Source: an uncultured Parabacteroides sp.
Lineage (GTDB): Bacteria > Bacteroidota > Bacteroidia > Bacteroidales > Tannerellaceae
Reading direction: 5' to 3'
DNA: 64,000 nt
Assembly (NCBI GenBank): GCA_934725305.1
Contig: CAKVBA010000005.1
Span: 29,564 to 93,563 of the forward strand
Shown here: positions 28,344 to 37,681 of the stretch, in pieces
Layout: every line of letters starts with the position of its first letter
How positions within the stretch are numbered: position 1 is the stretch's first letter
The notes under the pieces: model-generated
Databases searched by the model: none
Seen by the model: only the letters and a program-made list of their open reading frames with translations
What the model was told of the DNA's origin: nothing
Translations under genes and position numbers: made by a program

Positions 28344-29030
28344 ATGCAAAACAAAACAACGGTTTCTATACCATTTATGCTACTGGGCATACTCTTCAAC
28401 GTATGCTTGGTTGCCTCCAATCTATTGGAGACCAAAGTCATTCAATTAGGTAGCATCACGGCTACCGCCGGTCTGATAGTCTTTCCCATCTCTTACATCA
28501 TCAACGATTGTATCGCCGAGATTTGGGGATTCAAGAAGGCGCGTCTGATTATCTGGAGCGGATTTGCCTCCAACTTCTTAGTGATTGCCTTCGGCCAGTT
28601 GGCCGTCCGGCTTCCGGCGGCTCCCTTCTGGGAGGGCGAAGCGGGCTTCAACTTCGTCTTCGGCATGGCGCCTCGCATTGCCATTGCCAGCCTGATGGCC
28701 TTTTTGGTGGGCTCGTTTCTCAATGTCTACGTCATGAGCAGGATGAAGATTGCCTCGGGTGGCCACCACTTCTCGGCAAGGGCTATCTTGTCAACGCTGG
28801 CGGGCGAAAGCGCCGACTCGCTGATCTTCTTCCCCATCGCCTTCCTGGGGCTGGTCCCCTTGAACGAATTGCTCATCATGATTGGCACACAAGCCGTCTT
28901 GAAGTCGGTCTATGAGGTGATAATCCTACCCGTCACAATCCGTGTCGTCAACTACATCAAGCGTATCGACGGAAGTGATGTGTATGATGTGGACACCTCT
29001 TACAACATCCTGAAGGTAAAAGAGATCTGA
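28344..29030 (+). CDS. Queuosine precursor transporter (VUT family)
   Basis: A 228-residue membrane protein with about six helices, of the DUF165/YhhQ family that takes up queuine or preQ precursors for tRNA queuosine modification. Typical marks are the SNLLETKVI start, ITATAGLIVFPISYIINDCIAEIWGF, and AGESADSLIFFPIAF in the second half. No queuosine synthesis genes are next to it, and the 67-bp upstream gap shows no preQ1 riboswitch pattern that I can recognise. It is convergent with the HAD gene, with only 9 bp between stops. Confidence 0.88.
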   Translation: MQNKTTVSIPFMLLGILFNVCLVASNLLETKVIQLGSITATAGLIVFPISYIINDCIAEIWGFKKARLIIWSGFASNFLVIAFGQLAVRLPAAPFWEGEAGFNFVFGMAPRIAIASLMAFLVGSFLNVYVMSRMKIASGGHHFSARAILSTLAGESADSLIFFPIAFLGLVPLNELLIMIGTQAVLKSVYEVIILPVTIRVVNYIKRIDGSDVYDVDTSYNILKVKEI

Positions 29031-29039
29031 TTCCCCTCT

Positions 29040-29654
29040 CTATCGGAACAGGTGCGACCAGTCTTCGCGTGGTTGCACGTTATAGGAGTTGATCTTCAAA
29101 CCCTCTGCCGCCTTGCAATTGGCCAGAGAATCATCCAGAAACAGGGTCTCTTCGGCCTGAATATGGGCATCTTCCAACACAAACTGGAAGATATCCGTAT
29201 TCGGTTTCTGCATGTGAAGCTCATAGGAGAGATAGATGCGGTCGAAGAAGTCGTCGGCCTGAAGACCACGGTAGTTGAAGTATTTTGAGGCAATCCATTG
29301 CCAATGAAGCAGGTTGGTATTGCTCAGCAAGAAGGTGTTATAGCGTTGATGCAGGTCGAGCAACAGGTCGAGCTTCTCCGTCGTTACCTCGCCCAACATC
29401 TGAATCCAGGCATCGTTGATCTCTTCATCGGTGATCTCACGCTCGGTCTTGCGGCGAATGCCGGCTCGAAAAGCATGAGGCGAAATGGTTCCCAACTCGA
29501 ATTGCATAAACAATTCCTTCTGGAGATAATCACTCACATCATTTTGACGTATATCCGTAACACCTAATTGTGCAAAGGCATCGATACATCGAGACCAGGT
29601 AATACCGATAATCACACCGCCTAAATCCAAGATTACATTTTTTATGCCTTCCAT
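29040..29654 (-). CDS. HAD-superfamily phosphatase
   Basis: A HAD-type hydrolase of 204 residues. I choose the ATG at 29654 (MEGIKNVILDLGGVI), preceded by AGAGGA as ribosome site, over the ORF's first ATG at 29747. Motif I is DLGGV near residue 11 (nucleophile Asp, with Gly two residues later as in the YihX/epoxide-hydrolase-like group), motif II LSNTN, and motif IV FLDDS. The cap is helical. The substrate is probably a small phosphorylated sugar or nucleotide but is not predictable. It is monocistronic, convergent with the transporter gene. Confidence 0.85.
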   Translation of the reverse strand: MEGIKNVILDLGGVIIGITWSRCIDAFAQLGVTDIRQNDVSDYLQKELFMQFELGTISPHAFRAGIRRKTEREITDEEINDAWIQMLGEVTTEKLDLLLDLHQRYNTFLLSNTNLLHWQWIASKYFNYRGLQADDFFDRIYLSYELHMQKPNTDIFQFVLEDAHIQAEETLFLDDSLANCKAAEGLKINSYNVQPREDWSHLFR

Positions 29655-29831
29655 GATAAATTCCTCTTTCATAAACAACAATGCCTCAACAAACCCCTCT
29701 ACAGGGCTCTTTTTCAACACACACCGGCCGTTCACAAATATAAACAAAATTATTACATTATATTATTATTGGTGTAACAATTTTTACATTCTGTCAACCA
29801 AAAACAACGCCAGACGACACACACCGACCGG

Positions 29832-31346
29832 CTAAAGCAGAGACCGATAGATATAGTCCATATCTACATGCTGGCGCACCAAATGGGCCAACTTGTCGTA
29901 TTGTGTCTCTTTGAAGGCGGCATAATCAAACGTGGAGGCGTTGTCTGCCTCGTCGAAGCCTTCGGCCAAATGGTCGAGCACCGTGGGATTGTCAAGGATG
30001 CCATGCATATAGCTGCCCCAGCAGGTGTGATCGAGATAATAGCCATCGGTGCGTCCGTCTTCGAGACGAACCACGGGCCGCTCTTCGGCACCCTTCTCAA
30101 CGATGGTGCGCCCCATGTGTATCTCATAGCCTTTGCAGACAAGACGCTCGGCGGTATCGCTTCCCGCACATGTCGGCAAAAAGTCGAAACGGCTCTGCCG
30201 GGTCACCTTCTCCTCCTCGATAAGGGTGCGCTGGGGCAAGAGTCCCAAGCCCGGCACGGCCAACAATCCGCCTTCGATGCCGTCGGGGTCTTCGATGCGA
30301 ACGCCCATCATCTGATAACCGCCACAAATCCCAACCACCTTTTTACCGGCCTTGTGGGCTCGCACAATGGCCTCGGCAATGCCATTGGCACGCAGGCTCT
30401 GCAAATCGTTCAGGGTGTTTTTGGAACCCGGTAGCAATATAATGTCGGCCTTCTCTATCTCCGACACATTATTGGTGTAATAGGCATTGAAACGGGGATC
30501 CATCTCCAGCACATCAAAGTCGGTAAAGTTGGACATGCGCTTGAGCAACACGATGGCCACATTGATCTTGCCCTGTTGATAGCTATTGTGCTTCATGTCC
30601 AGGGCAACCGAATCCTCCTCTTCGATCTTGATGTCCCGAAACCAAGGAATCACGCCCACCACCGGAATGCCGGTCAGCTCCTTCAGCATGGCGCGTCCCT
30701 CTTCAAACAGAGCGGCATCGCCTCTGAACTTATTGATGATGATACCCTTCATCAAGGCACGCTCTTCGGGTCGCAACAATTCGATGGTTCCATAGACCGC
30801 CCCAAACACACCGCCCCGATCAATATCGGCCACCAGATAGGTGGAGGCTCCGGCTTGTAGAGCCATGCGCATATTGGTGATGTCGCGATCGCGCAGATTC
30901 AGCTCAGAGATGCTTCCTGCTCCCTCGAGCACAATGGGGTTGTAGCGCTCTTCGAGACGATGAAACGAGGCAATGGCCTCTTTGAACAGCTCCTCTTTTT
31001 GTTGCTTCATGCCAAAATAGTCTTTGGCAGACATGTTGCCTACCGGTTTTCCATTCAAAACCACCTGCGAACTCTTGTCGTTGGTGGGCTTCAACAATAT
31101 AGGATTCATATCGGTATGGGGCGCAATGCCACACGCCTCGGCCTGAACCACTTGGGCTCGTCCCATCTCGCCCCCTTCGGGTGTGGAATAGGAATTGAGA
31201 GACATATTTTGGGCTTTAAAGGGAGCCGGCGTGTATCCGTCTTGTAGAAAGATGCGGCAAAAGGCTGCATTTATGACACTCTTACCAGCGTCTGAACAGG
31301 TTCCGACAAACATGATCGGCTTCAAGTGTTGTTTCATCTTTTTCAT
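29832..31346 (-). CDS. cobQ: Cobyric acid synthase
   Basis: A glutamine-dependent amidotransferase that amidates four carboxylates of adenosyl-cobyrinate diamide in cobalamin synthesis. The N-terminal ATPase has the P-loop-like GTCSDAGKS. The C-terminal class I glutaminase has GICGGYQMMG with the catalytic Cys and the late SYMHGILDN. I set the start at 31346 (31337 also possible), because the promoter box TAGATTTG at 31368-31375 lies inside the longest ORF, which opens at 31394. No other cobalamin genes are in the window; Bacteroidales often scavenge and remodel corrinoids. Confidence 0.95.
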   Translation of the reverse strand: MKKMKQHLKPIMFVGTCSDAGKSVINAAFCRIFLQDGYTPAPFKAQNMSLNSYSTPEGGEMGRAQVVQAEACGIAPHTDMNPILLKPTNDKSSQVVLNGKPVGNMSAKDYFGMKQQKEELFKEAIASFHRLEERYNPIVLEGAGSISELNLRDRDITNMRMALQAGASTYLVADIDRGGVFGAVYGTIELLRPEERALMKGIIINKFRGDAALFEEGRAMLKELTGIPVVGVIPWFRDIKIEEEDSVALDMKHNSYQQGKINVAIVLLKRMSNFTDFDVLEMDPRFNAYYTNNVSEIEKADIILLPGSKNTLNDLQSLRANGIAEAIVRAHKAGKKVVGICGGYQMMGVRIEDPDGIEGGLLAVPGLGLLPQRTLIEEEKVTRQSRFDFLPTCAGSDTAERLVCKGYEIHMGRTIVEKGAEERPVVRLEDGRTDGYYLDHTCWGSYMHGILDNPTVLDHLAEGFDEADNASTFDYAAFKETQYDKLAHLVRQHVDMDYIYRSLL

Positions 31347-31367
31347 CTTATTTTTGCATTCGGGATA

Positions 31368-31375
31368 CAAATCTA
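31368..31375 (-). promoter_or_regulatory. -7 promoter element of cobQ
   Basis: TAGATTTG on the minus strand, with TTTG about 16-20 bp upstream. It decides the cobQ start, since the predicted transcript begins after the first ATG of the ORF. No cobalamin riboswitch fits in so short a leader. Confidence 0.65.
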
Positions 31376-31469
31376 AAAAAAACGATTCAAACAAAGGCGA
31401 GAAAGTGGATAGTTCCTTAGAGAAAACTTACCTTTTCTGATTTCCTCAACCATCCGGGATAATTCCAAA

Positions 31470-31517
31470 AAGATGGCATACAAGGGATGATAAACCACCG
31501 CCTTCGCATGCCATCTT
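31470..31517 (-). terminator. Terminator of the surface-lipoprotein operon
   Basis: AAGATGGCAT (31470-31479) pairs with ATGCCATCTT (31508-31517). On the minus strand the stem is followed by a T run. It lies 30 bp beyond the stop of the gene at 31548. Confidence 0.75.
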
Positions 31518-31547
31518 ACTTATTTAGGGATATTCACGGATATAGCA

Positions 31548-33074
31548 TCATTTAACTATGAAACAAATGTCTCCAAATTTCGTTTCATCATCTTTTTTCT
31601 TAAATATAAATTCAGCCCCAGAAGCATTATTATCTTTAACCTGAATCTCATACATGAAAAAAAGACCGTGTGTAGCAGGAACCACTGCCTTGATGCCAAT
31701 GGCGTCACCGCCTGGTCTCACTATTGTAAAATAGCTATCCGTTCTTCCTAAAGTTTTAAAACCTATTGGCTCCCATTTACCATCATACTTAATCCTAAGA
31801 TATCGTTTCTCTCCTTTTTTCACATCATCGTAATAATAGTTCAAAAGTTTATACTCGCTGAGAGGAGCATCCGGACTTTTTGCAATGTACAACTGCAACC
31901 TATCTTCAAAATAAACATCTGTCACTTTTATTTCATATTTGCTTTTCTCTAACTCATAATAAGGAGGAAGTTTAATATTCAAGAGGGTAAAACCTTTACT
32001 ATTACCACCAAAAGTGACGTCATTGTTAGATGAGGAAAGAGTATAGATTATGTCCTTGTTGTCAACATCAAATATAGCTTTATCAGAACCAGAAAATTTG
32101 ACTATCTTTCCACTTTTATCCCGGAATTGAAGTTGAATTTTCCTTGCGCGTGTAACCTCTAAAGAAGAAGACACTTTTCTCCATTTGTTACCACCGGTTG
32201 AAGACCAAAGCTCTATCTTCTTGATTTCATTTCCATTTACATACTTTCGCCACTCACTTGCCTCTGAGCCAAACGGTCCCTTTATCGTAACTTTTTGCCC
32301 AGGATTCAAGCCCTTAGAAAAATAATCCCGCGCGTATATTATGGTTTTATCTTTGTTAGCAATACAAAATGTATTATGGAGTGTGCCAAACTGACCCCAA
32401 GCCGTCAGTTTTTTGGTAGATGAATCATATTTATATGATGGATCATCAAAACCTCCAAACCAGGGATCCCATCCCGGATCTAAGAATTGTGTTAAAGCAA
32501 TCCAAGGTTGCACATCTGCACCATAATCCGTTTTTTGAACTAAAGTCCAACCTGGCTCCACATCCTCTACAACTAATTTAGAAACCACGCGCTCGTTCAA
32601 ATTTATAGTAAACACAAGTTTATCACCAGCCCATTCATATTTGCCCTTTTTTGTATAGACAACATCTCCATGCGTTTCACCTTTAATCTTGCCACCAGAT
32701 CGCTTCCAATTCTTGCCTTCGGTGCAATAGATAGCCGTCAGCGTGCCCGATGATGAGGCAGATAGCGAACTCTTGTCGCCACCCAGCCATGAGTCAAGAA
32801 GCCATTCACCCGCACCTCTATAGGTCAGCGTAAAGGAATTCTCCTCCGAACCAACGCACATATAAATAATGTCACCATACTCCCAAGAGCCTCTATCTGT
32901 CAGCTTGGTGGCAGGTTTTTCACCTTCATAGCCCGACAGGGTCGCATTGACCTCTATCTTCACCTTTGAAAAGTCTCTCGGCTGATCCTTTTCCAACTCG
33001 TCTGCCGCACAACCGGACAACATGCCCACAAACAGACAAGCTAAAAGACTATAGATATAATATATTTTCTTCAT
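31548..33074 (-). CDS. Surface lipoprotein with fimbrillin-like N-terminal region
   Basis: A 508-residue predicted lipoprotein (SPII signal ending LSGC, Cys22). The segment after the signal (KVKIEVNATLSGYEGEKPATKLTDRGSWEYGDIIYM) resembles the opening of Bacteroidales fimbrillin-like proteins, which have a beta-strand, a 'TK' stretch and W..GD. The remainder is beta-rich with many aromatic residues and no catalytic motif that I recognise. It follows the BIG2-repeat lipoprotein by 20 bp on the same strand, so both are co-expressed; together they look like a surface adhesin or matrix-binding pair. The fimbrillin assignment is moderate. Confidence 0.65.
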   Translation of the reverse strand: MKKIYYIYSLLACLFVGMLSGCAADELEKDQPRDFSKVKIEVNATLSGYEGEKPATKLTDRGSWEYGDIIYMCVGSEENSFTLTYRGAGEWLLDSWLGGDKSSLSASSSGTLTAIYCTEGKNWKRSGGKIKGETHGDVVYTKKGKYEWAGDKLVFTINLNERVVSKLVVEDVEPGWTLVQKTDYGADVQPWIALTQFLDPGWDPWFGGFDDPSYKYDSSTKKLTAWGQFGTLHNTFCIANKDKTIIYARDYFSKGLNPGQKVTIKGPFGSEASEWRKYVNGNEIKKIELWSSTGGNKWRKVSSSLEVTRARKIQLQFRDKSGKIVKFSGSDKAIFDVDNKDIIYTLSSSNNDVTFGGNSKGFTLLNIKLPPYYELEKSKYEIKVTDVYFEDRLQLYIAKSPDAPLSEYKLLNYYYDDVKKGEKRYLRIKYDGKWEPIGFKTLGRTDSYFTIVRPGGDAIGIKAVVPATHGLFFMYEIQVKDNNASGAEFIFKKKDDETKFGDICFIVK

Positions 33075-33094
33075 AATACATTCGTTTTATTCTG

Positions 33095-35038
33095 TTACCA
33101 TCTTCCTATATCTTCATAACCCTCAGCATTGATACTATCTGTAGGTTTCTCTACAGAGACCACACATGAGGCCGTCTTGTGTCCATCTTCGGTTGTTACC
33201 GTAATGATTGCCGTACCGCCGCCCTTAGCCGTAACCACACCATTGCTATTCACCTCTGCCACCGACAAATCGGAAGAGCTCCACTTCACGGCCTTGTTGG
33301 TTGCATTGGCCGGTGATAGGGTGGCCACCAAAGTCTCTTTGTCGCCCACCTTGAGAGAGATGGAAGACTTGTTGAGCGATACCGATGCCACGGCGATAGT
33401 GTTCGCCTTCACCGTCACCTTGCATGAGGCCGTCTTGTGGCCATCTTCGGTTGTTACCGTGATGGTTGCCGTGCCGGCATTTATAGCTCTAACCTCGCCA
33501 TAGCTGTTCACTTGGGCCACATAAGGATCGGATGAGCTCCACTTCACGGTCTTGTTGGTTGCATTGGCCGGTGATAGGGTAGCCGCCAACGTCTCCATGT
33601 CGCCCACAACCAGTGAGAGAGAAGATTTGTTGAGCGATACCGATGCCACGGCGATAGTGTTCGCCTTCACCGTTACACTACATGAGGCCGTCTTATTGCC
33701 ATCTTCGGTTATTACCGTGATGGTTGCCGTGCCTGCATTTATAGCTCTAACCTCGCCCTTGCCGTTCACTTGGGCCACACCGCTATTGCTTGATTGCCAT
33801 TTCACGTTCTGGTTCGTAGCGTTTATGGGGGCAATAGTAGCAATAAGCTGATAAGAATCGCCCTCCATCATAGACAACGAGGTCACATTCAGCTTCACGC
33901 CCGTAACCGCCACCTTATCCTCTTGAACCGTCACCTTGCACGAGGCCGTCTTGTTGCCATCTTCGGTTATTACCGTGATAGTTGCCGTGCCAACCGCCTT
34001 AGCCGTCACCTTGCCGTTGCCATCCACCTGAGCCACACCACTATCGTTTGATTGCCATTTCACATTTTTATTGGTAGCATCCTTCGGTGTGATGGTTGCA
34101 ACAAACTGGAACGAACCACCGACGGTCATTGAGAGATCGGTTTTATTCAGAGAAACACCCGTAACCGCCACCTTGTCTTTCTTCACCGTAATCGTACAAG
34201 TGGCCGTCTTGTTGCCATCTTCGGTTGTTACCGTAATCTTCGCTTCGCCCTCTTTGACGGCCGTCACCTTACCGTTGCCATCCACCGTAGCGATATCCGT
34301 CTTATCCGATTTCCACGTCACCTTCTTGTTAGTAGCCCCTTCGGGAGTAACGGTAGCCACCAACGTCACCGTGCCGCCAACCGTCAGCGTGTGTGCGGTC
34401 TTATCCAGCTTCACGCCCGTAACCGCCACCTTGTCTTTCTTCACCGTAATCGTACAAGTAGCCGTCTTGTTGCCATCCTCGGTTGTTACCGTAATCTTCG
34501 CTTCGCCCTCTTTGACGGCCGTCACCTTGCCGTTGCCATCCACCGTAGCGATATCTTTCTTATCCGATTTCCACGTCACCTTCTTATTAGTAGCCCCTTC
34601 GGGAGTAACGGTAGCCACCAACGTCACCGTGCCGCCAACCGCCAGTGTGTGTGCGGTCTTATCCAGCTTCACGCCCGTAACCGCCACCTTTCCATCCTTG
34701 ACCGTTACCTTACAAGTAGCCGTTTTTCCGCCATCTTCGGTCTTAACCGTTACCACGGTTTCGCCCGCCTTATGAGCCGTAACAATACCTTGAGCATCTA
34801 CAGACGCAACCTCCGTTTTACTGGAACTCCAGGATACACGTTTGTTAGTAGCGTCTTCCGGTGTCACATTCACCTTTAATGTCTCCTTAGCACCAATCGC
34901 CAGCGACACGTTTTGTACATTCAATGTCACTCCGGTCACATGCACAACCGAAGGAGTCACAGGGGAATCGTCGTCGGAACAAGCCATTACCAAAAGGGCA
35001 AGTCCGAGCAATGTAATAAGTTTTAATAATTTGCTCAT
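33095..35038 (-). CDS. Lipoprotein with seven BIG2 (Ig-like) repeats
   Basis: A 647-residue surface lipoprotein (SPII signal LVMAC, Cys20) made of seven bacterial Ig-like group 2 domains of about 86 residues. Each opens with V.VTGV.L or IAVASVSLN, carries L.VG...L.A...P..ATNK.V.W.S, and ends G.A.ITV.TEDG.KTA.C.VTV. Domains 2 and 3 are almost identical at DNA level (258-bp period, near 34173 and 34431), so copy number can change by recombination. The tail is short (PTDSINAEGYEDIGRW). BIG2 repeats usually act as stalks or adhesins, as in intimin. A strong ribosome site AAAGGAGA precedes the start. It is first in the operon with the gene at 31548. Confidence 0.92.
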   Translation of the reverse strand: MSKLLKLITLLGLALLVMACSDDDSPVTPSVVHVTGVTLNVQNVSLAIGAKETLKVNVTPEDATNKRVSWSSSKTEVASVDAQGIVTAHKAGETVVTVKTEDGGKTATCKVTVKDGKVAVTGVKLDKTAHTLAVGGTVTLVATVTPEGATNKKVTWKSDKKDIATVDGNGKVTAVKEGEAKITVTTEDGNKTATCTITVKKDKVAVTGVKLDKTAHTLTVGGTVTLVATVTPEGATNKKVTWKSDKTDIATVDGNGKVTAVKEGEAKITVTTEDGNKTATCTITVKKDKVAVTGVSLNKTDLSMTVGGSFQFVATITPKDATNKNVKWQSNDSGVAQVDGNGKVTAKAVGTATITVITEDGNKTASCKVTVQEDKVAVTGVKLNVTSLSMMEGDSYQLIATIAPINATNQNVKWQSSNSGVAQVNGKGEVRAINAGTATITVITEDGNKTASCSVTVKANTIAVASVSLNKSSLSLVVGDMETLAATLSPANATNKTVKWSSSDPYVAQVNSYGEVRAINAGTATITVTTEDGHKTASCKVTVKANTIAVASVSLNKSSISLKVGDKETLVATLSPANATNKAVKWSSSDLSVAEVNSNGVVTAKGGGTAIITVTTEDGHKTASCVVSVEKPTDSINAEGYEDIGRW

Positions 35039-35210
35039 AACGTTATCTCCTTTTCTTACGTTTAATTATTGAAAAATAGCTTTATTCCGTATAAAAACAA
35101 ATGATATTTCGGCAAATTTCTTGGATAATAGAGAAATTTTTATTGTAATCCGGGGCAAAGCCTTAAAAATCGGGCTTTCCACTATCCCTAAAATATTGAT
35201 TTTGGTTTAC

Positions 35211-35921
35211 TTATCGCTCCATTTTATCGGAGAAAATGGTGCTTTGAGAAAGGTAAGTGTGGTCTTCGGCATAAATATAGAGTAAAGTTCCCTCCTTAAT
35301 TGTATTGATGATGGGGCGAGAAAGATCCAGCGGCAAGGCCGGGCAACCAAAACTACGGCCCAACCGACCCGTTGACAAAGCCACGGACGGATTGGAATAG
35401 GCCGCCCCATGAATGACGATGGCACGCTCTTTGGCACGGTCGTTTATCCCCTTTTCCAAACCATTCAACACCAGCGAATAGCCATTACGACCCTGATAGG
35501 TGTTTTCCGTCACATAAAAGCCCAAAGAGCTCTTGTGCGAACCATTCTCGTTTGAAAACGAGGTGGCATATTTTCCCCCGCTATTCTTTCCATGTGAAAC
35601 GACCGAAGAGAAAAGTATCTTGCGGCGACCCAGGTCAAACACATAAAAACGTTCTTCCGTCGAAGGCTTCGAAAAGTCTATCAGAGTCAGAATGTCTTTG
35701 TTCTTCCGGTCAATGAGATAGCTGCCCTCGATGGCCCGTTCAAAGGCCTTATAGTTGACATCCTTATCCGCACACATCTCTTCGTACAACCGACGACATT
35801 CGGCGGCATGGCCCGATGATTCGGGAACCCATGAATTTGAAGAGACCACAACGCCACGCGTCAACGTATCGCGCACCGGCAAGAACAACAAAACCAACAA
35901 TAAGAAGAATAGTCTAACCAT
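35211..35921 (-). CDS. L,D-transpeptidase-like protein (YkuD_2 type)
   Basis: A 236-residue secreted protein of the murein L,D-transpeptidase catalytic-domain-like family. The start at 35921 (MVRLFFLLLVLLFLP signal) is preferred, because the promoter TATCTTTG at 35943-35950 lies inside the longer ORF opening at 35957. The catalytic region reads IHGAAY (His171) followed by SFGCPA (Cys193), the arrangement of this family. It would form or break 3-3 peptide cross-links or attach proteins to peptidoglycan in the periplasm. The next upstream gene encodes a second, unrelated-length L,D-transpeptidase. Confidence 0.88.
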   Translation of the reverse strand: MVRLFFLLLVLLFLPVRDTLTRGVVVSSNSWVPESSGHAAECRRLYEEMCADKDVNYKAFERAIEGSYLIDRKNKDILTLIDFSKPSTEERFYVFDLGRRKILFSSVVSHGKNSGGKYATSFSNENGSHKSSLGFYVTENTYQGRNGYSLVLNGLEKGINDRAKERAIVIHGAAYSNPSVALSTGRLGRSFGCPALPLDLSRPIINTIKEGTLLYIYAEDHTYLSQSTIFSDKMER

Positions 35922-35942
35922 ACACCATTGATAATGAGGCCA

Positions 35943-35950
35943 CAAAGATA
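35943..35950 (-). promoter_or_regulatory. -7 promoter element of the YkuD_2 gene
   Basis: TATCTTTG on the minus strand, with TTTG 17 bp upstream. It lies within the last bases before the upstream gene's stop (35957), so the downstream enzyme has its own promoter. Confidence 0.65.
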
Positions 35951-35956
35951 ACAACA

Positions 35957-36976
35957 TTAATCCAAAACAAAAATAAGAGCGTTCCTTAATGGAGCCCAGT
36001 CATAAATAAATTTGGCATGCGAAGTGGCATTACGCACACACATGTGCGAACGCGGAGTTGTGCCCAACGAAGCAGTATATTCTATCATTTTGGTTTGTGG
36101 CGCATTGACCGGCACACCATGGATATAGGCTCCATTCACAAAGCGGCTGGCATATGGCGCAAAACCGCCCGTCTTTTGCGACCCATCGACCAGATAGATC
36201 ATACGAGCTTTTTTCTCTTGCAACACAAAGATTCCCACCGGCGTTACCTGGGCATACGGAGGACGATATTGCCCCGTCGTAGCCGGATTCATACTACGGA
36301 TCCACCAAGAAAGTTCTTCCTTATACTCAAGTGCCGTGATGTTCTGGTTGGTACGATCGACAAACACAACGTGTTCAAACGAGACCGTGTCGCTCAGCAG
36401 AGAAAGATATTTACGGGGAACACACCACGCTCCGGCCTGATCCACCCGCTCAATGGTCGGGAAGGTTGGATGATCGCTCAATAGCCGGACCAATGTGCCA
36501 TCCAATCCATAAATCTCGGGAACCAATGTGTCGGAAGGCAGATAAAGAGGAACACCCTGAAAACGCTCAACGCCCAACGTGTCGGCAATTCGTTTATAGA
36601 CATTCCGCTTATAGTGTTTCACCAACACGGCTTCGCCATTACGGTTCTTATAGTTCTGCAAAACACCCCATTGGGAAGACTCCTTTCGCAACTTCTCCAC
36701 CAAAAGCAACTTCTCGCGAATCAAATCCCAACGAAACTCACGCACGGTGTCTTTATAGGGATACTGATCATCCAACGTATGCTTATCATACAGAAGCTCC
36801 TTCTCTATCACGATATCAGCCGCAACCGCCCTCTTCTCGACCGGCTCTTCCTCGACAATCGCCGTATCTGCCGGCAAAACGGAGGCATCTTCATGCGGCT
36901 TTTCGGGCGAAATCACACACGAAACGATCCAAATCAGTCCAAAAACGATATAGAAATAACTACTTTTCATCTGCAT
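35957..36976 (-). CDS. L,D-transpeptidase (YkuD), lipoprotein
   Basis: A 339-residue predicted lipoprotein (signal ending IVSC, Cys20) with a C-terminal YkuD domain. The catalytic block has His286 in YIHGVPVN and Cys313 in SHMCVRNA, 27 residues apart. The usual SHGC is SHMC here, so the glycine before the nucleophile is replaced by methionine, while His311 and the following Arg are kept. Such enzymes make 3-3 cross-links or anchor outer-membrane proteins. GGAG lies 5 bases before the ATG at 36976; the next in-frame ATG is at 36970. It is divergent from small-RNA copy A. Confidence 0.88.
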   Translation of the reverse strand: MQMKSSYFYIVFGLIWIVSCVISPEKPHEDASVLPADTAIVEEEPVEKRAVAADIVIEKELLYDKHTLDDQYPYKDTVREFRWDLIREKLLLVEKLRKESSQWGVLQNYKNRNGEAVLVKHYKRNVYKRIADTLGVERFQGVPLYLPSDTLVPEIYGLDGTLVRLLSDHPTFPTIERVDQAGAWCVPRKYLSLLSDTVSFEHVVFVDRTNQNITALEYKEELSWWIRSMNPATTGQYRPPYAQVTPVGIFVLQEKKARMIYLVDGSQKTGGFAPYASRFVNGAYIHGVPVNAPQTKMIEYTASLGTTPRSHMCVRNATSHAKFIYDWAPLRNALIFVLD

Positions 36977-37088
36977 CTTATCTCCATAAACTATGTTTTA
37001 CAGCATGTTTTCATAAATAAAGTTAATCAAATGAATTTTCCAAGCAAAATAGTATGCTACATAACATAAAGTATCTATATTTGCATAG

Positions 37089-37160
37089 TGTTTTTCATGG
37101 TATTAGATTTAAGGTTAACAATTGGAATTGGCTGTCCGCGACGGATAGCCTTTTTTGTTT
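37089..37160 (+). ncRNA. Paralogous small RNA, copy A
   Basis: The -7 box TATATTTG is at 37076-37083, and the RNA should start near 37089. A conserved body (TTTTTCATGGTATTAGATTT, then AAGGTTAACA) leads to an intrinsic terminator: GGCTGTCC (37130-37137) pairs with GGATAGCC (37143-37150), followed by TTTTTTG. The ~90 bp upstream is conserved with the other three copies and holds two inverted 14-bp operator-like sites. No ORF is conserved. Confidence 0.82.
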
Positions 37161-37191
37161 TATAACCCTATCATTTCCGTCTTTTTCTCCC

Positions 37192-37677
37192 CTACAATTG
37201 CAATTCGTAATCAATCACATCAAGCATCCGCCCGAATTTCGCCCCTACCTGCTTGAAATGAGACACCTGCTCAAAGCCCAACTTCTCATGCAGACGATTG
37301 CTCACCTCGTTGCCGGCGGTGATACAGGCAATCAGAGCCCGGCATCCGCGCTCCCGGCAATCGGCTATCAGCTTCTCCATCAACATCCGTCCCAATCCTT
37401 TTCCCCGGGCGGACGGCGAAAGATAGATGGTTGTCTCCCACGTATGCTGATAGGCCGCCTTCTCCTTCCAAGGATGCGCATAACAGAAGCCGACAACGAC
37501 GCCATCCGCCTCTTCACACACCCAAAAGGGATAACGAGCCGAGACGGAAGAGATCTTGCGTGCCATCTCTCCGACAGACACAGATTCCATATCAAACGTG
37601 ATTACGCTATGCAACACATACTCGTTATAGATGGCGGCAATAGCCTCGGCATCTTCCAAACGTACAGACCTGATCAT
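37192..37677 (-). CDS. GNAT N-acetyltransferase, phosphinothricin-acetyltransferase-like
   Basis: A 161-residue acetyltransferase. The acetyl-CoA loop is ARGKGLGRML (R-G-K-G-L-G), preceded by the strand ETTIYLSPS. The N-terminal IRSVRLEDAEAIAAIYNEYVL and the C-terminal NEVSNRLHEKLGFEQVSHFKQVGAKFGR are typical of the Pat/Bar-like subgroup that acetylates amino-acid analogues such as methionine sulfone or sulfoximine. The precise substrate is not predictable. It ends 4 bp after the DUF4268 stop region, in an apparent operon M16 - DUF4268 - GNAT. Confidence 0.9.
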   Translation of the reverse strand: MIRSVRLEDAEAIAAIYNEYVLHSVITFDMESVSVGEMARKISSVSARYPFWVCEEADGVVVGFCYAHPWKEKAAYQHTWETTIYLSPSARGKGLGRMLMEKLIADCRERGCRALIACITAGNEVSNRLHEKLGFEQVSHFKQVGAKFGRMLDVIDYELQL

Positions 37678-37681
37678 TCTC

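Noticed and set aside
33129-34879. Several plus-strand ORFs opposite the BIG2 lipoprotein, with repetitive translations.
   Set aside because: The repetition is the antisense image of the BIG2 repeats; no independent signals are present.
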